Shown: positions 17,806 through 26,335 of the stretch, in pieces
Layout: each line of letters opens with the position of its first letter
How positions within the stretch are numbered: position 1 is the stretch's first letter
Assembly (NCBI RefSeq): GCF_015159745.1
Contig: NZ_JADDOJ010000033.1
Span: 1 to 43,149 of the forward strand
Direction of reading: 5' to 3'
DNA: 43,149 nucleotides
DNA from: Ramlibacter aquaticus
GTDB lineage: Bacteria; Pseudomonadota; Gammaproteobacteria; Burkholderiales; Burkholderiaceae_C
Notes under the pieces: generated by a model
What the model saw: the letters and a program-made list of their open reading frames with translations, nothing else
What the model was told of the DNA's origin: nothing
The model's database searches: none
Translations under genes and position numbers: made by a program

Positions 17806-18300
17806 TCAAGGTTGGGCGGCAGGCGGGGGCGATTCGCCGTCCCAGTAATCCAGGCACTGGTCGGGCCGGGCGATGTGGCGGACCCCGCCGCCGAAAGCTG
17901 CGATCTTGCCGGAATCCGGGTACTCGCAGATTTCGGCGGGCATCATGGTGCTGACGGACAGGTACTCGAGCGGCGCGTCGGAGTCGTTCACGATCTGGTG
18001 CGCGGTCTCCGGCCCGCCGGTCGGGCAGCAGATGACGTCACCGGCCCGGATCGCGCGCGTCTGGCTGCCGTAGCGCAGCAGGCCGGTGCCGCGCACGATG
18101 AAGAACATCTCCTCCTCGGCGCGGTGCGAATGGAACGGGCAGGCCGTCTTGCCGGGCGGCACCACGTCGAAGGAGTAGCCCAGGTCGCGCGCTCCCACGC
18201 GCGGGCCCACGCGCGCGGCGCGCGTCTCGAAACGCTCACCCTGCTTCTGGTGCTCGAGTGCCAGCTCGTCGATGTTGATCACCCGGTCGTTCACGCTCAT
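17806..18300 (-). CDS. Cupin-domain protein
   Basis: A 164-aa single-domain cupin. The metal-binding first motif is FHSHRAEEEMFFIVRGTG; the second, weaker motif is CCPTGGPETAHQIVNDSD, giving the His/Glu ligand set usual for these beta-barrel proteins. There is no signal peptide, so it is cytoplasmic, whereas its operon partner (DsrE) is exported. The C-terminal part has DQCLDYWDGE. Many such proteins are sugar- or aromatic-ligand binding, or dioxygenase-like, and nothing here decides. The start MSVNDRVINIDEL has GGAGG at a suitable distance. It is divergent from the fasciclin lipoprotein gene across 150 bases with no recognisable promoter motif. Confidence 0.82.
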   Translation of the reverse strand: MSVNDRVINIDELALEHQKQGERFETRAARVGPRVGARDLGYSFDVVPPGKTACPFHSHRAEEEMFFIVRGTGLLRYGSQTRAIRAGDVICCPTGGPETAHQIVNDSDAPLEYLSVSTMMPAEICEYPDSGKIAAFGGGVRHIARPDQCLDYWDGESPPPAAQP

Positions 18301-18450
18301 GGGGCCTCCCTGGAGCGGGGGAACTTAGCACGCGTTGCGCATGGCGGGCAACCCGGGCGCGGCGGCTGCATCCAGCGGGCCGATCGCTGCGTATTGAAGG
18401 CAGGACGCATCTGCGTTCCGATCCGAACCATTCAAGGAGCAACACGCATC

Positions 18451-19056
18451 ATGAAGACTTCCCTCATCACGGCCGCCTGCGCCGCCTTCCTCGTCGCCGG
18501 TTGTGCTGGCATGTCCGGCGGCATGCATGACGGCATGGCCATGGACCACAGCGCCATGGCGTCCAGCATGGACGGCACCAAGATGGTGGGCGGCGCGCCC
18601 ATGCTGCCCAGCCGCAACATCGTCGAGAACGCGGTCAACTCCAAGGACCACACCACCCTGGTGGCCGCCGTGAAGGCCGCCGGCCTGGTCGAGACGCTGC
18701 AGGGCCCGGGTCCCTTCACCGTGTTCGCGCCCACCAACGCCGCCTTCGACCAGCTGCCCGCGGGCACCGTGCCCACGCTGCTGAAGCCCGAGAACAAGCC
18801 GATGCTGACCAAGGTGCTGACCTACCACGTGGTGCCGGGCCGCCTGGACGCGGCCGCGCTCATGCGCCAGGTGCAGGCCGGGGGTGGCAAGGCCATGCTC
18901 AAGACCGTCAGCGGCGACACGCTCACCGTGACCCTGCAGGGCAACGGCGTGGTCGTCACCGACGCCAAGGGTGGCATGGCGCACGTCACCATCGCCGACG
19001 TCTACCAGTCCAACGGCGTGATCCACGTCGTGGACAAGGTCCTGCTGCCGGGCTGA
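18451..19056 (+). CDS. Fasciclin-domain lipoprotein with Met/His-rich N-terminus
   Basis: A 201-aa lipoprotein. The signal peptide ends in the lipobox VAGC (Cys18). The next 30 or so residues contain many Met with some His, such as MSGGMHDGMAMDHSAMASSM, resembling copper-binding Met-rich segments. A single fasciclin (FAS1) domain follows: TLVAAVKAAGLVETLQGPG, the H1 motif TVFAPTNAAFDQLPAG, TYHVVPGRLDA and the H2-like NGVIHVVDKVLLP. FAS1 domains mediate adhesion or surface binding. AAGGAG about 11 bases before the ATG supports the start. It is apparently a single-gene unit, divergent from the cupin gene. Confidence 0.88.
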   Translation: MKTSLITAACAAFLVAGCAGMSGGMHDGMAMDHSAMASSMDGTKMVGGAPMLPSRNIVENAVNSKDHTTLVAAVKAAGLVETLQGPGPFTVFAPTNAAFDQLPAGTVPTLLKPENKPMLTKVLTYHVVPGRLDAAALMRQVQAGGGKAMLKTVSGDTLTVTLQGNGVVVTDAKGGMAHVTIADVYQSNGVIHVVDKVLLPG

Positions 19057-19163
19057 TCCTGGGTTCCGTGGGGCGCGGGCTGGCGGGCCCGCGCGGGGCG
19101 CCCGGTAGAATCGCGGCTCCCCCGGGCCTTGCGCGCCCGCCCATCAGCCTCTGGATCCACACC

Positions 19164-19562
19164 ATGAACCGCTGCATGCATTTCGGGGCCGGCCTCACCC
19201 TGGCCGCCCTCGCCATGTCCCTGCCCGTCGCCGCGCAGACGATGCGCCGCGAAGCCCCCGTCGACGTCAAGCCCGCGCGCATGACCGTCACCCAGGCCCC
19301 CGAGATCCAGCTGGACGGCACCGCCGACCGCCTCTCGCCGGGCGCCCGCATCCGCGACCTGAACAACATGGTGGTGCTCTCCGCCACGCTCGCGGGCACG
19401 ACCGTGCCCGTGGTCTACCGGCGCGACGCCGCCGGCCTGGTGCACGAGGTGTGGATACTCACGGAGGACGAATACGCCAAGGTCACCTCGGTGGGCTCGG
19501 GCAGCGACGCGGCCCGCAAGGTGGCCCAGGTGCTGGCCCTGATCTTCGGCACCCGGCCCTGA
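19164..19562 (+). CDS. Small exported protein of unknown function
   Basis: A 132-aa protein with a Sec signal peptide ([19 protein letters not shown]). The mature region has [53 protein letters not shown] and a C-terminal amphipathic end. The '[17 protein letters not shown]' pattern is familiar from hypothetical periplasmic proteins of Burkholderiales, but no function is known to me. It lies 13 bases upstream of miaB on the same strand and may be co-transcribed with it. An earlier in-frame start at 19068 would remove the signal peptide from the N-terminus, so 19164 is chosen. Confidence 0.8.
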   Translation: MNRCMHFGAGLTLAALAMSLPVAAQTMRREAPVDVKPARMTVTQAPEIQLDGTADRLSPGARIRDLNNMVVLSATLAGTTVPVVYRRDAAGLVHEVWILTEDEYAKVTSVGSGSDAARKVAQVLALIFGTRP

Positions 19563-19575
19563 GCGCGGCGAGGCG

Positions 19576-20913
19576 ATGACCATGACCCGCAAAGTCTTCA
19601 TCAAGACCTTCGGCTGCCAGATGAACGAGTACGACTCGGACAAGATGGCCGACGTGATGGCCGCGGCCGAAGGCTACGAGGCCACGGACGACCCGGAGCA
19701 GGCCGACCTGATCCTCTTCAACACCTGCTCGGTGCGCGAGAAGGCGCAGGAGAAGGTGTTCAGCGACCTGGGCCGCGTCAAGCACCTCAAGAGCAAGGGC
19801 GTGCTGATCGGCGTGGGCGGCTGCGTCGCCAGCCAGGAGGGCGCCGCGATCATCGAGCGCGCGCCCTACGTGGACGTGGTGTTCGGCCCGCAGACCCTGC
19901 ACCGCCTGCCCGAGATGCTGCGCCAGCGCCGCGAGGCGAAGCGGCCGCAGGTGGACATCAGCTTTCCGGAGATCGAGAAGTTCGACCACCTGCCACCGGC
20001 GCGCGTGGGGGGCGCCACTGCCTTCGTCAGCATCATGGAGGGCTGCTCCAAGTACTGCAGCTACTGCGTGGTGCCCTACACCCGGGGTGAAGAGGTCTCG
20101 CGGCCGCTGGACGACGTGCTGGTGGAGGTCGCCGGCCTGGCCGACCAGGGCGTGAAGGAGGTGACGCTGCTCGGGCAGAACGTGAACGCCTGGCGCGGCC
20201 GCATGGGCGACACCGCCGAGATCGCCGACTTCGCGCTGCTGCTGGAGTACGTGTCCGACATCCCCGGCATCGAACGCATCCGCTACACCACCAGCCACCC
20301 GAACGAGTTCACGCCGCGCCTGATCGAGGCCTACGGGCGGCTGCCCAAGCTGGTGAACCACCTGCACCTGCCGGTGCAGCACGGCAGCGACCGCATCCTC
20401 ATGGCGATGAAGCGCGGCTACACTGCCATGGAATACAAGAGCACGGTGCGCAAGCTGCGCGCCTTGCGCCCGGACCTCTCGCTGTCCAGCGATTTCATCG
20501 TCGGCTTCCCCGGCGAGACCGAGGACGACTTCGCGAAGATGATGAAGCTGGTGGAGGACGTGGGCTACGACGCGAGCTTCAGCTTCGTCTTCAGCCCGCG
20601 CCCGGGCACGCCGGCGGCCAACCTGCAGGACGACACGCCGCAGGCGGACAAGCTCAAGCGCCTCTACAGGCTGCAGGCGGTGCTGGAGGAGAACGTGCGC
20701 CGCATCAGCGAGAGCCGCGTGGGCACCGTGCAGCGGCTGCTGGTGGAAGGGCCCTCGCGCAAGGACCCGGCGGAACTGATGGGCCGCACCGAGTGCAACC
20801 GCATCGTCAACTTCAAGGGCCAGCCCCGGCTCGTCGGGCAGATGGTGGACGTCACCATCACGCAGGCCCTGCCGCACTCGTTGCGGGCCGAGGTGCTGAC
20901 CGCCGGGGATTGA
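19576..20913 (+). CDS. miaB: tRNA-2-methylthio-N6-dimethylallyladenosine synthase MiaB
   Basis: A 445-aa radical-SAM methylthiotransferase that converts i6A37 to ms2i6A37 in tRNAs reading UNN codons. The N-terminal UPF0004 domain has three cluster cysteines: [10 protein letters not shown] (Cys14), NTCSVREKA (Cys51) and GGCVASQEG (Cys83). The radical-SAM motif CSKYCSYC is at residues 156-163, followed by [19 protein letters not shown] and [10 protein letters not shown] are present, and the C-terminal TRAM domain begins near [12 protein letters not shown]. Length is normal. It starts [10 protein letters not shown], with a second Met at residue 3 as an alternative. It converges with the OmpW gene across 18 bases. 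Confidence 0.97.
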   Translation: MTMTRKVFIKTFGCQMNEYDSDKMADVMAAAEGYEATDDPEQADLILFNTCSVREKAQEKVFSDLGRVKHLKSKGVLIGVGGCVASQEGAAIIERAPYVDVVFGPQTLHRLPEMLRQRREAKRPQVDISFPEIEKFDHLPPARVGGATAFVSIMEGCSKYCSYCVVPYTRGEEVSRPLDDVLVEVAGLADQGVKEVTLLGQNVNAWRGRMGDTAEIADFALLLEYVSDIPGIERIRYTTSHPNEFTPRLIEAYGRLPKLVNHLHLPVQHGSDRILMAMKRGYTAMEYKSTVRKLRALRPDLSLSSDFIVGFPGETEDDFAKMMKLVEDVGYDASFSFVFSPRPGTPAANLQDDTPQADKLKRLYRLQAVLEENVRRISESRVGTVQRLLVEGPSRKDPAELMGRTECNRIVNFKGQPRLVGQMVDVTITQALPHSLRAEVLTAGD

Positions 20914-20931
20914 GCCCCGGCGGCCGCAGGC

Positions 20932-21597
20932 TCAGCGGAAGCTCATACCCACGCCGACCGAGAGCACCAGCGGGTCCAGTTTGGTCGTGATCTGCTGCCC
21001 GGTGGACAGGTGGGTGGTGGTCTTGAGCAGGGTCTTGCCCACCATGAGGTCCACGAAGTAGCGCTCGCCGAAGGCGATGGTCGCGCCGGCTTCGGCCGTC
21101 ACGCCCCAGCGCGAATCGACGCTGAAGGTGGTCGGGTTGCCGCCGGTCAGGGCCGACAGCGTGCCGGTGCTGCGCTCGTGGTAGCTCTTGGCGTAGGTCG
21201 GACCCACGCCCAGGTAGGGCCGGACCTTGGCACCGGGGGCGCCGAAGAAGTACTGCACGAACACGGTGGCGGGCACCACGTTCACGTCGCCCAGCTTGCC
21301 GGCGCCGGCGATGGCACCTGCGCCCACGATGTCGTGGCGGTAGGGCAGCGCCAGCGGCACCTGGACGGCCCACTGGTCGGACAGCATGTAGCCGATGCCC
21401 CCGGAAAGCTGCGTGTTCTTCTTCACGTCCACCTGGGTGTTGGGCAGGCTGGGGGCGGTGAGGTTGCCGCTGCTGACCTGCGGGTCGATGGTGGTCGCGC
21501 CGATGTGGACCATCCAGGTGCCGGCGCTCTGGGCCTGGGCGGCGCCGGCCGCGAGCAGGGCGGCGGCGGCCAAGGCGTGCATGGCGATGTGCTTCAT
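20932..21597 (-). CDS. OmpW-family outer-membrane protein
   Basis: A 221-aa protein with a signal peptide (MHALAAAALLAAGAAQAQ). Its beta-barrel pattern is that of the 8-stranded OmpW family: WMVHIGATTIDP, GGIGYMLSDQWAVQVPLALP, VFVQYFF, VRPYLGVGPTYAKSY, GVTAEAGATIAFG and a C-terminal LSVGVGMSFR ending in an aromatic-basic pair as is usual for this family. OmpW forms a narrow hydrophobic channel in the outer membrane. AGGAG precedes the start at about 9 bases. The upstream gene on the same strand is the truncated GDSL hydrolase, 23 bases away. Confidence 0.92.
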   Translation of the reverse strand: MKHIAMHALAAAALLAAGAAQAQSAGTWMVHIGATTIDPQVSSGNLTAPSLPNTQVDVKKNTQLSGGIGYMLSDQWAVQVPLALPYRHDIVGAGAIAGAGKLGDVNVVPATVFVQYFFGAPGAKVRPYLGVGPTYAKSYHERSTGTLSALTGGNPTTFSVDSRWGVTAEAGATIAFGERYFVDLMVGKTLLKTTTHLSTGQQITTKLDPLVLSVGVGMSFR

Positions 21598-21620
21598 GTC
21601 GTATTACTCCTGCGTGGGGT

Positions 21621-22580
21621 TCAGAGCCAGCCGGCCTTGGCCATCTGCACGGCCACGAACTGCGCGAGCAGCTGGTGGGCATAGGGCGTCGGGTGGACGG
21701 TGTCGGCGAACTCGTAGTGGCTGGGGTCGCCGGCCACCAGGCTGGCGGCGGTGCAGCCCAGCGAACTGGCCAGCGGGTTGGCCGGCGAGGCCAGGTCGCA
21801 GGCCGTCGCCGTGACGTTGCTCAGGTTGTACTGCGCGGGGTTGGCGTTCTGGTCATGGCCCTGGGTGTACGCATCCACGAGGATCACGCCGGGCATGCCC
21901 TGCAGGCCGGCGGCCAGCTGGCTGTTGAAGGTGGTCACCATCTGGTTGATCAGCCCGCGCGTGGTGGCATCCAGCGAGGCGGCGAAGGGCGTCTGGGCGA
22001 TGTCGGGCAAGTTGACCACCACCACGTACTTCGCGCCCTTGCCCACCACTTGGCTGCCGACCAGGCCGGCCAGCTGCGCGCCCGCGGTGCCCATGGAGGT
22101 GACGGCGGCGGTGGCGGCCGCCTGCACGGCGGCCGCGCCGCCTGCTGCCACGGCGTTCTGCACCGTGGCGTCCCAGCCGGCGGTGATGGCCGCGCCGACG
22201 GCCGTCGCGCCGCCGCCCGCGGCGTCGGCCACGCCGTTGATGTTCATGAACGCATCGTTGCCGCCCGCCAGCACGGTGACGAGCTCGGTGCCCTTGTAGC
22301 TGCCGCCCATGCGGGTGAGGTAGCTGGCCATCTGGGACGTCACCGGGGACGCCATCAGCCCGATGTTGACCTGGCTGAAGGGCGCCGCCTGCAGCGATGC
22401 GCTGGAGGGCGCGAAGATCCCGCTGACGCGCGAGGAGCCCTGGGCGAAGTTCGTGCACTCGGTGTGCTCGGTCACGGGCGCACCGACGAAATTGGGGATG
22501 TTGGGCAGCAGGCCGGTCTCTGCCGGGCAGGGCGCCGGCAGGTGCAGGCTCTGCGCCAGGAACTCGGGCCACACCAGGCC
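21621..22580 (-). pseudogene. SGNH/GDSL hydrolase, 5'-truncated (catalytic Ser block lost)
   Basis: About 319 native residues remain, starting at GLVWPEFLAQSLHL. Block III is present as VLAGGNDAFMNI and block V as FADTVHPTPYAHQ, carrying the catalytic Asp and His. The signal peptide and block I (GDSLSD) with the nucleophilic Ser are missing. Directly upstream the sequence switches to an ABC-transporter gene in another frame. The frame stays open upstream with no GDSL-like sequence and no credible start, so no active enzyme can be made. Intact relatives are secreted esterases/lipases or autotransporter-like hydrolases with this asparagine/alanine-rich middle part. Confidence 0.85.
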
Positions 22581-24115
22581 GGCCGCTTGAGGAACACCCG
22601 CGCCAGCGCCAGCCGCTGGCGCTCGCCGCCGGAGAGCTTCTGCGTCCACGCGTCCTCGTCGTCCAGGCGCTGCGCGAGCTGCGGCAGCAGGGCCTGCGCC
22701 AGGGCCTCCTGCAACTGCTCGCGGCTGTAGGCGCTGGACGGCTCGGGGTAGGCCAGCGCGTCGCGCAGCGGGCCGTCGGGGAAGTAGGGGTTCTGGGGCA
22801 CCAGCATGGTGTCGGCCGGGCGCTCCACGCCGCCGCGCGCGAAGGGCCAGATGCCCGCGAACACCCGCAGCAGCGTGGACTTGCCGCTGCCCGAGGGCCC
22901 GCGCAGCACCACGGTGTCGCCGGCGCTGGCGCGGGCGGTGGCGTGGGCCAGCAGCGGCCTGGCGTTCGGCAGCGCGATGGACAGGTCCTGCACCGCCAGC
23001 CCCGCGCCCTGCGTGAGCTGCGCGCCCTGGTCGCGCGACTCGCCCGCCTGCACGCTCTCCTCGAAGCTGCTCAGGCGATCGGCGGTGGCGCGCCAGGTGG
23101 CGAAATTGCTGTAGTTGTCCACGAACCAGGAGAGCGAGTCCTGGACCTGGCCGAAGGCCGAGCCGATCTGCATCAGCTCGCCCAGCTGGATCGCGCCCGA
23201 GAAGAAGCGCGGCGCCGCCACGATGTAGGGGAACACCACCGCCGCCTGGCCGAAGAAGGAGGTGAACCAGACCAGGTTCTTCTGCTTGCGGATGAGTTGC
23301 AGGTAGTTGGCCAGCACGTGCGTGAAGCGCAGTTCCAGGTGGCCGCGCTCCACCGCCGCGCCCCGGTCCAGGGCGATGGCTTCGCTGTACTCGCGCACGC
23401 GCACCATGTGGTGGCGGAAGTCGGCCTCCAGGCGCTGCTGCTGGAAGTTCAGAGGAATCTGGGGTCGGCCGATGTAGTGCGTGATCACGCTGCCCGCGGC
23501 GCAGTACGCGACGGCGGCCCACACCATGAAACCGGGGATCTCCCAGCTGCGGCCGGCGACGTGGAAATCGAAGGCGCCCGACAGCGACCACAGGATGCCC
23601 ACGAAGCTGAGCAGCGTCACCGCCGCGTTCAGCAGGCCCATGGACAGCGAGATGCTGTAGGTCGTGAACAGGTTCAGGTCTTCCTGGATGCGCTGGTCCG
23701 GGTTGTCGGGCGCGCCCTCGCGGCCGAAGCGGGCCAGCTCCATGCGGTAGAAGGCCTGGCCGCCCAGCCAGCGGTCCAGGTAGTGGCGGGTCATCCAGGC
23801 GCGCCAGCGCAGCTCCAGCAGCTGGGTGATGTAGAACTTGTAGACGGCGATCAGGATGTAGCCGCAGGCCAGCAGCACGAAGCGCAGCATCTGCTGCCAG
23901 AACACGGCCTGGTCCTTGTTCTGCAGCGCGTCGTAGAACACGCGGTTCCAGGCATTCAGCTGGACCAGCATGTACACGGCGCCCAGGTTGAGCAGCACGA
24001 TCGCGGCCAGCAGGCCGCGGGCGCGCCAGCGCTCCTCGGAACGGAAATACGGTGCGGACAGCACCATCACGCGGCGCGCGATGGCCGCCCAGTTGTTCAG
24101 GATTGCGAACGGCAT
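22574..24115 (-). pseudogene. SbmA/YddA-type ABC transporter (TMD-NBD), 3'-truncated before Walker B
   Basis: An N-terminal permease domain of the ABC_membrane_2 type covers residues 1-370 (LNAWNRVFYDALQNKD, WMTRHYLDRWLGGQAFYR, NPDQRIQEDLNLF, YIGRPQIPLNFQQQRLEADF). The ATPase domain follows, with Walker A GPSGSGKST (406-414), LVPQNPYF and signature LSGGERQRLALARVF (494-508). Homology stops at residue 514 (KRPAW). Walker B, the catalytic Glu and the H-loop, about 70 residues, are absent; the frame then runs 33 unrelated residues to a stop at 22472. The 7 bases 22574-22580 fit both this gene and the GDSL gene. Family members export or import peptides or vitamins; this copy cannot hydrolyse ATP normally. 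Confidence 0.88.
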
Positions 24116-24123
24116 GCGGATGA

Positions 24124-24140
24124 GCCCCTTGGCGAGGGGC
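24124..24140 (-). terminator. Small hairpin between nucleotidase and ABC gene
   Basis: GCCCCT and AGGGGC form a perfect 6-bp stem with a 5-nt loop in the 40-base gap after the nucleotidase stop and before the ABC start. No T-run follows, so it may only attenuate. Confidence 0.35.
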
Positions 24141-24155
24141 CCATCCTAGGGCCAA

Positions 24156-25061
24156 TCAGGGCTTGGCGTTGGCGACGCCCGCGGCCACGTGGCCGGCCGG
24201 CACCCCGTGCTCGGCCGCATGGCTGACGTGGCGCGTCTGGTCGTCGAAGAAGAAATCCGGCTCGAACTCGCGCAGGAACTCGCCCTTGGGCAGCCCGCCC
24301 AGGAACATGGCCTCGTCCACGCGGATGCCCCAGTGCATCAGCGTGCGGATGGCGCGCTCGTGGGCCGGTGCGCTGCGCGCGGTGACCAGCGCGGTGCGCA
24401 GGCGCATGGCGGGCGTGCCGGCCTGCTGCAGCCGGTGCAGGGCGGACAGGAAGGGCTTGAAGGGGCCGTCGGGAAGCGGGCGCGAGGCATGGCGTGTCTC
24501 GTGCGCCTGGAAGGCATCCAGGCCTTCGGCCTGGAACACCTGCTCGGCCTCGTCGGAGAACAGCACCGCGTCGCCGTCGAAGGCGATGCGCACCTCGTGC
24601 GGGTGCTGGCTCGCGGCCAGCACGGATTCGGTCAGCACGCGTGCGGCCGGGAAGCCCGCTGCCAGGGCTTCACGCACGTCCTCGGCATTGGCGGACAGGA
24701 ACAGGTGCGCGCGCAAGGGCCGCAGGTAGCGGAAGGGCGGGCTGCCCTGGGTGAACACGCCGCGCAGCAGATGGATGGCGTTGGCCTCGCCCGAGCGGAA
24801 GACCCGCATGCCGGAGACCGGGTCGTTGCGCGAGAGGATGACCACCTCCACGCGCTGGGTCGTGGTGTCGTTGAAGGCCAGCAGCTTCTTGATGAGCGAG
24901 AAGGCGATGCCGGGCCGGGCCGGCTCGTCCAGCCGCTCCAGCTGCGTGCGCATGTAGGCCTGCGGGTCGCCGCCCTCGAAGATCGAGTTCTCTTCCTCGA
25001 AGTTGAAGAGCGCGCGCGAGGAGATCGCCACCACCAGCTTGTCGTCCAGGGTCGTCGCCAT
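24156..25061 (-). CDS. Cytosolic 5'-nucleotidase (NT5C1-like)
   Basis: A 301-aa protein resembling the cytosolic 5'-nucleotidase I family (PF06189), which dephosphorylates nucleoside monophosphates. It begins MATTLDDKLVVAISSRALFNFEEENSIFE. Other marks are VVILSRNDPVSGMRVFRS, GVFTQGSPPFRYL, LFLSANAEDVREAL, IAFDGDAVLFSDEAEQVF with the acidic phosphotransfer-type motif, LVTARSAPAHERAIRTL and the C-terminal DFFFDDQTRHV acidic motif. Length is normal and no signal peptide is seen. It lies 8 bases downstream of gspF on the same strand, and the truncated ABC gene follows after 40 bases. Confidence 0.88.
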   Translation of the reverse strand: MATTLDDKLVVAISSRALFNFEEENSIFEGGDPQAYMRTQLERLDEPARPGIAFSLIKKLLAFNDTTTQRVEVVILSRNDPVSGMRVFRSGEANAIHLLRGVFTQGSPPFRYLRPLRAHLFLSANAEDVREALAAGFPAARVLTESVLAASQHPHEVRIAFDGDAVLFSDEAEQVFQAEGLDAFQAHETRHASRPLPDGPFKPFLSALHRLQQAGTPAMRLRTALVTARSAPAHERAIRTLMHWGIRVDEAMFLGGLPKGEFLREFEPDFFFDDQTRHVSHAAEHGVPAGHVAAGVANAKP

Positions 25062-25069
25062 GGGGGGAT

Positions 25070-26290
25070 TCAGCGGGCGAAGGTGTTGAGCTGGATGATG
25101 GGCAGGAGCACGGCCAGCACGATCAGCATCACCACCAAGCCCATGACCACGATCAGCAGCGGCTCCAGCACGGTGGCCATCTGCATGGCCCGGCGCTGCA
25201 CCTCCGTGCCCAGCTGCGTGGCCGCGCGCTGCAGCATCTCGGGCAGCTGGCCGGTCTGCTCGCCCATGCGGGCGAACATGGGCAACAGGCCGGGGAAGCG
25301 CTTCTTCTGCGCCATGGCCGAGGCCAGCGGCGCGCCTTCGCGCACCAGCACCAGCGCGTCCAGCGCGTCGGCGCGCATGGCCCGGTTGTTGAGCGTCTCG
25401 GCCGCGGCCTGCAGCGCGCGCAGGATGGGCACGCCCGCGCCGGCCAGCATGGCCAGGGTGCTGGCGAAACGCGCCGCGTTGTAGCCGCGCGCGAGGCGGC
25501 CCACCAGGGGCAGGCGCAGGAAGCCGGCGTCGAAGCGCTCGCGCGTGGCCGGGTTGCGCAGTGCCAGGCGCAGCGCCACGCCGGCCGCCACGAGCACCGC
25601 CAGCGCCGCCCAGCCCCAGTGCCGCACCGCGCCGCTGATGGCCAGCATGGCGGTGGTGAGGAAGGGCAGGGCGCGCTTGCTGCCGGCGAACACGCTGGCC
25701 ACCTGGGGCACCACGTAGGAGACCAGGAAGAGCACGATCGCGATCGCCACCACGGTCACGATCGCCGGGTACAGGGCCGCGCCCATGAGGCGCGCCTGCA
25801 GGGCCTGGCGGTTCTCCAGGTCGTCGGCGAGGCGCTCCAGCACCCGGCCCAGGTTGCCGCCCTGCTCGCCGGCGCTGACGACGGCGATGTAGACCTCGGG
25901 AAACTCGTGCGGGAAGCGGGCCAGGGCCTTGCCGAAAGGCGAGCCGGCGTTCACCTCGGCGCGCAGCGCGGCCACCAGGTTGCGCAGGCGCTCGTCCTCG
26001 GCCTCGTCGGTGAGCGCCGTCAGCGCCCGCTCCAGCGGCAGGCCGGAGCCGACCAGGCCGGCCAGCTGGCGCGTCCAGATGGCCAGGCCCGTGCCGCCGA
26101 ACACCTGGCGGCGGAACAGCCCGCCGCCCGCGCCGGCGGTGGGGCCGCCGCTGCCCACCGGGGTCACGCTCAGGGGCACCAGCGCCTGCTGGCGCAGCAT
26201 GGCACGCACCGACTTGGCGGTGTCCGCCTCCATGACGCCGCGCCGGGTGTCTCCCTGTGCGTCCAGTGCTTCGAAGGAATAGGCCGGCAT
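25070..26290 (-). CDS. gspF: Type II secretion inner-membrane protein GspF
   Basis: A 406-aa platform protein of the type II secretion machine, with two T2SSF domains. It begins MPAYSFEALDAQGDTRRGVMEAD, typical of GspF. It carries ERALTALTDEAEDERLRNLV, FPEVYIAVVSAGEQGGNLGRVLERLADDLE, then a pair of membrane segments near 170-245, the second domain with LRALQAAAETLNNRAMR and MARMGEQTGQLPEMLQRAA-like sequence, and a C-terminal membrane segment. Length is right. Its usual partners (GspD, E, G and so on) are not on either side; an aryl-CoA ligase gene lies 45 bases upstream and a nucleotidase follows. A PilC role is less likely from the N-terminus. Confidence 0.9.
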   Translation of the reverse strand: MPAYSFEALDAQGDTRRGVMEADTAKSVRAMLRQQALVPLSVTPVGSGGPTAGAGGGLFRRQVFGGTGLAIWTRQLAGLVGSGLPLERALTALTDEAEDERLRNLVAALRAEVNAGSPFGKALARFPHEFPEVYIAVVSAGEQGGNLGRVLERLADDLENRQALQARLMGAALYPAIVTVVAIAIVLFLVSYVVPQVASVFAGSKRALPFLTTAMLAISGAVRHWGWAALAVLVAAGVALRLALRNPATRERFDAGFLRLPLVGRLARGYNAARFASTLAMLAGAGVPILRALQAAAETLNNRAMRADALDALVLVREGAPLASAMAQKKRFPGLLPMFARMGEQTGQLPEMLQRAATQLGTEVQRRAMQMATVLEPLLIVVMGLVVMLIVLAVLLPIIQLNTFAR

Positions 26291-26335
26291 GGGGCGATTA
26301 TGTCCCCCGCCCGCGGGCCGCCGCGGCCGCCCGCG

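Noticed and set aside
22472..22573. C-terminal 33 residues of the ABC frame as genuine sequence
   Set aside because: The same bases encode GDSL-hydrolase sequence in another frame, and the ABC family requires Walker B here.
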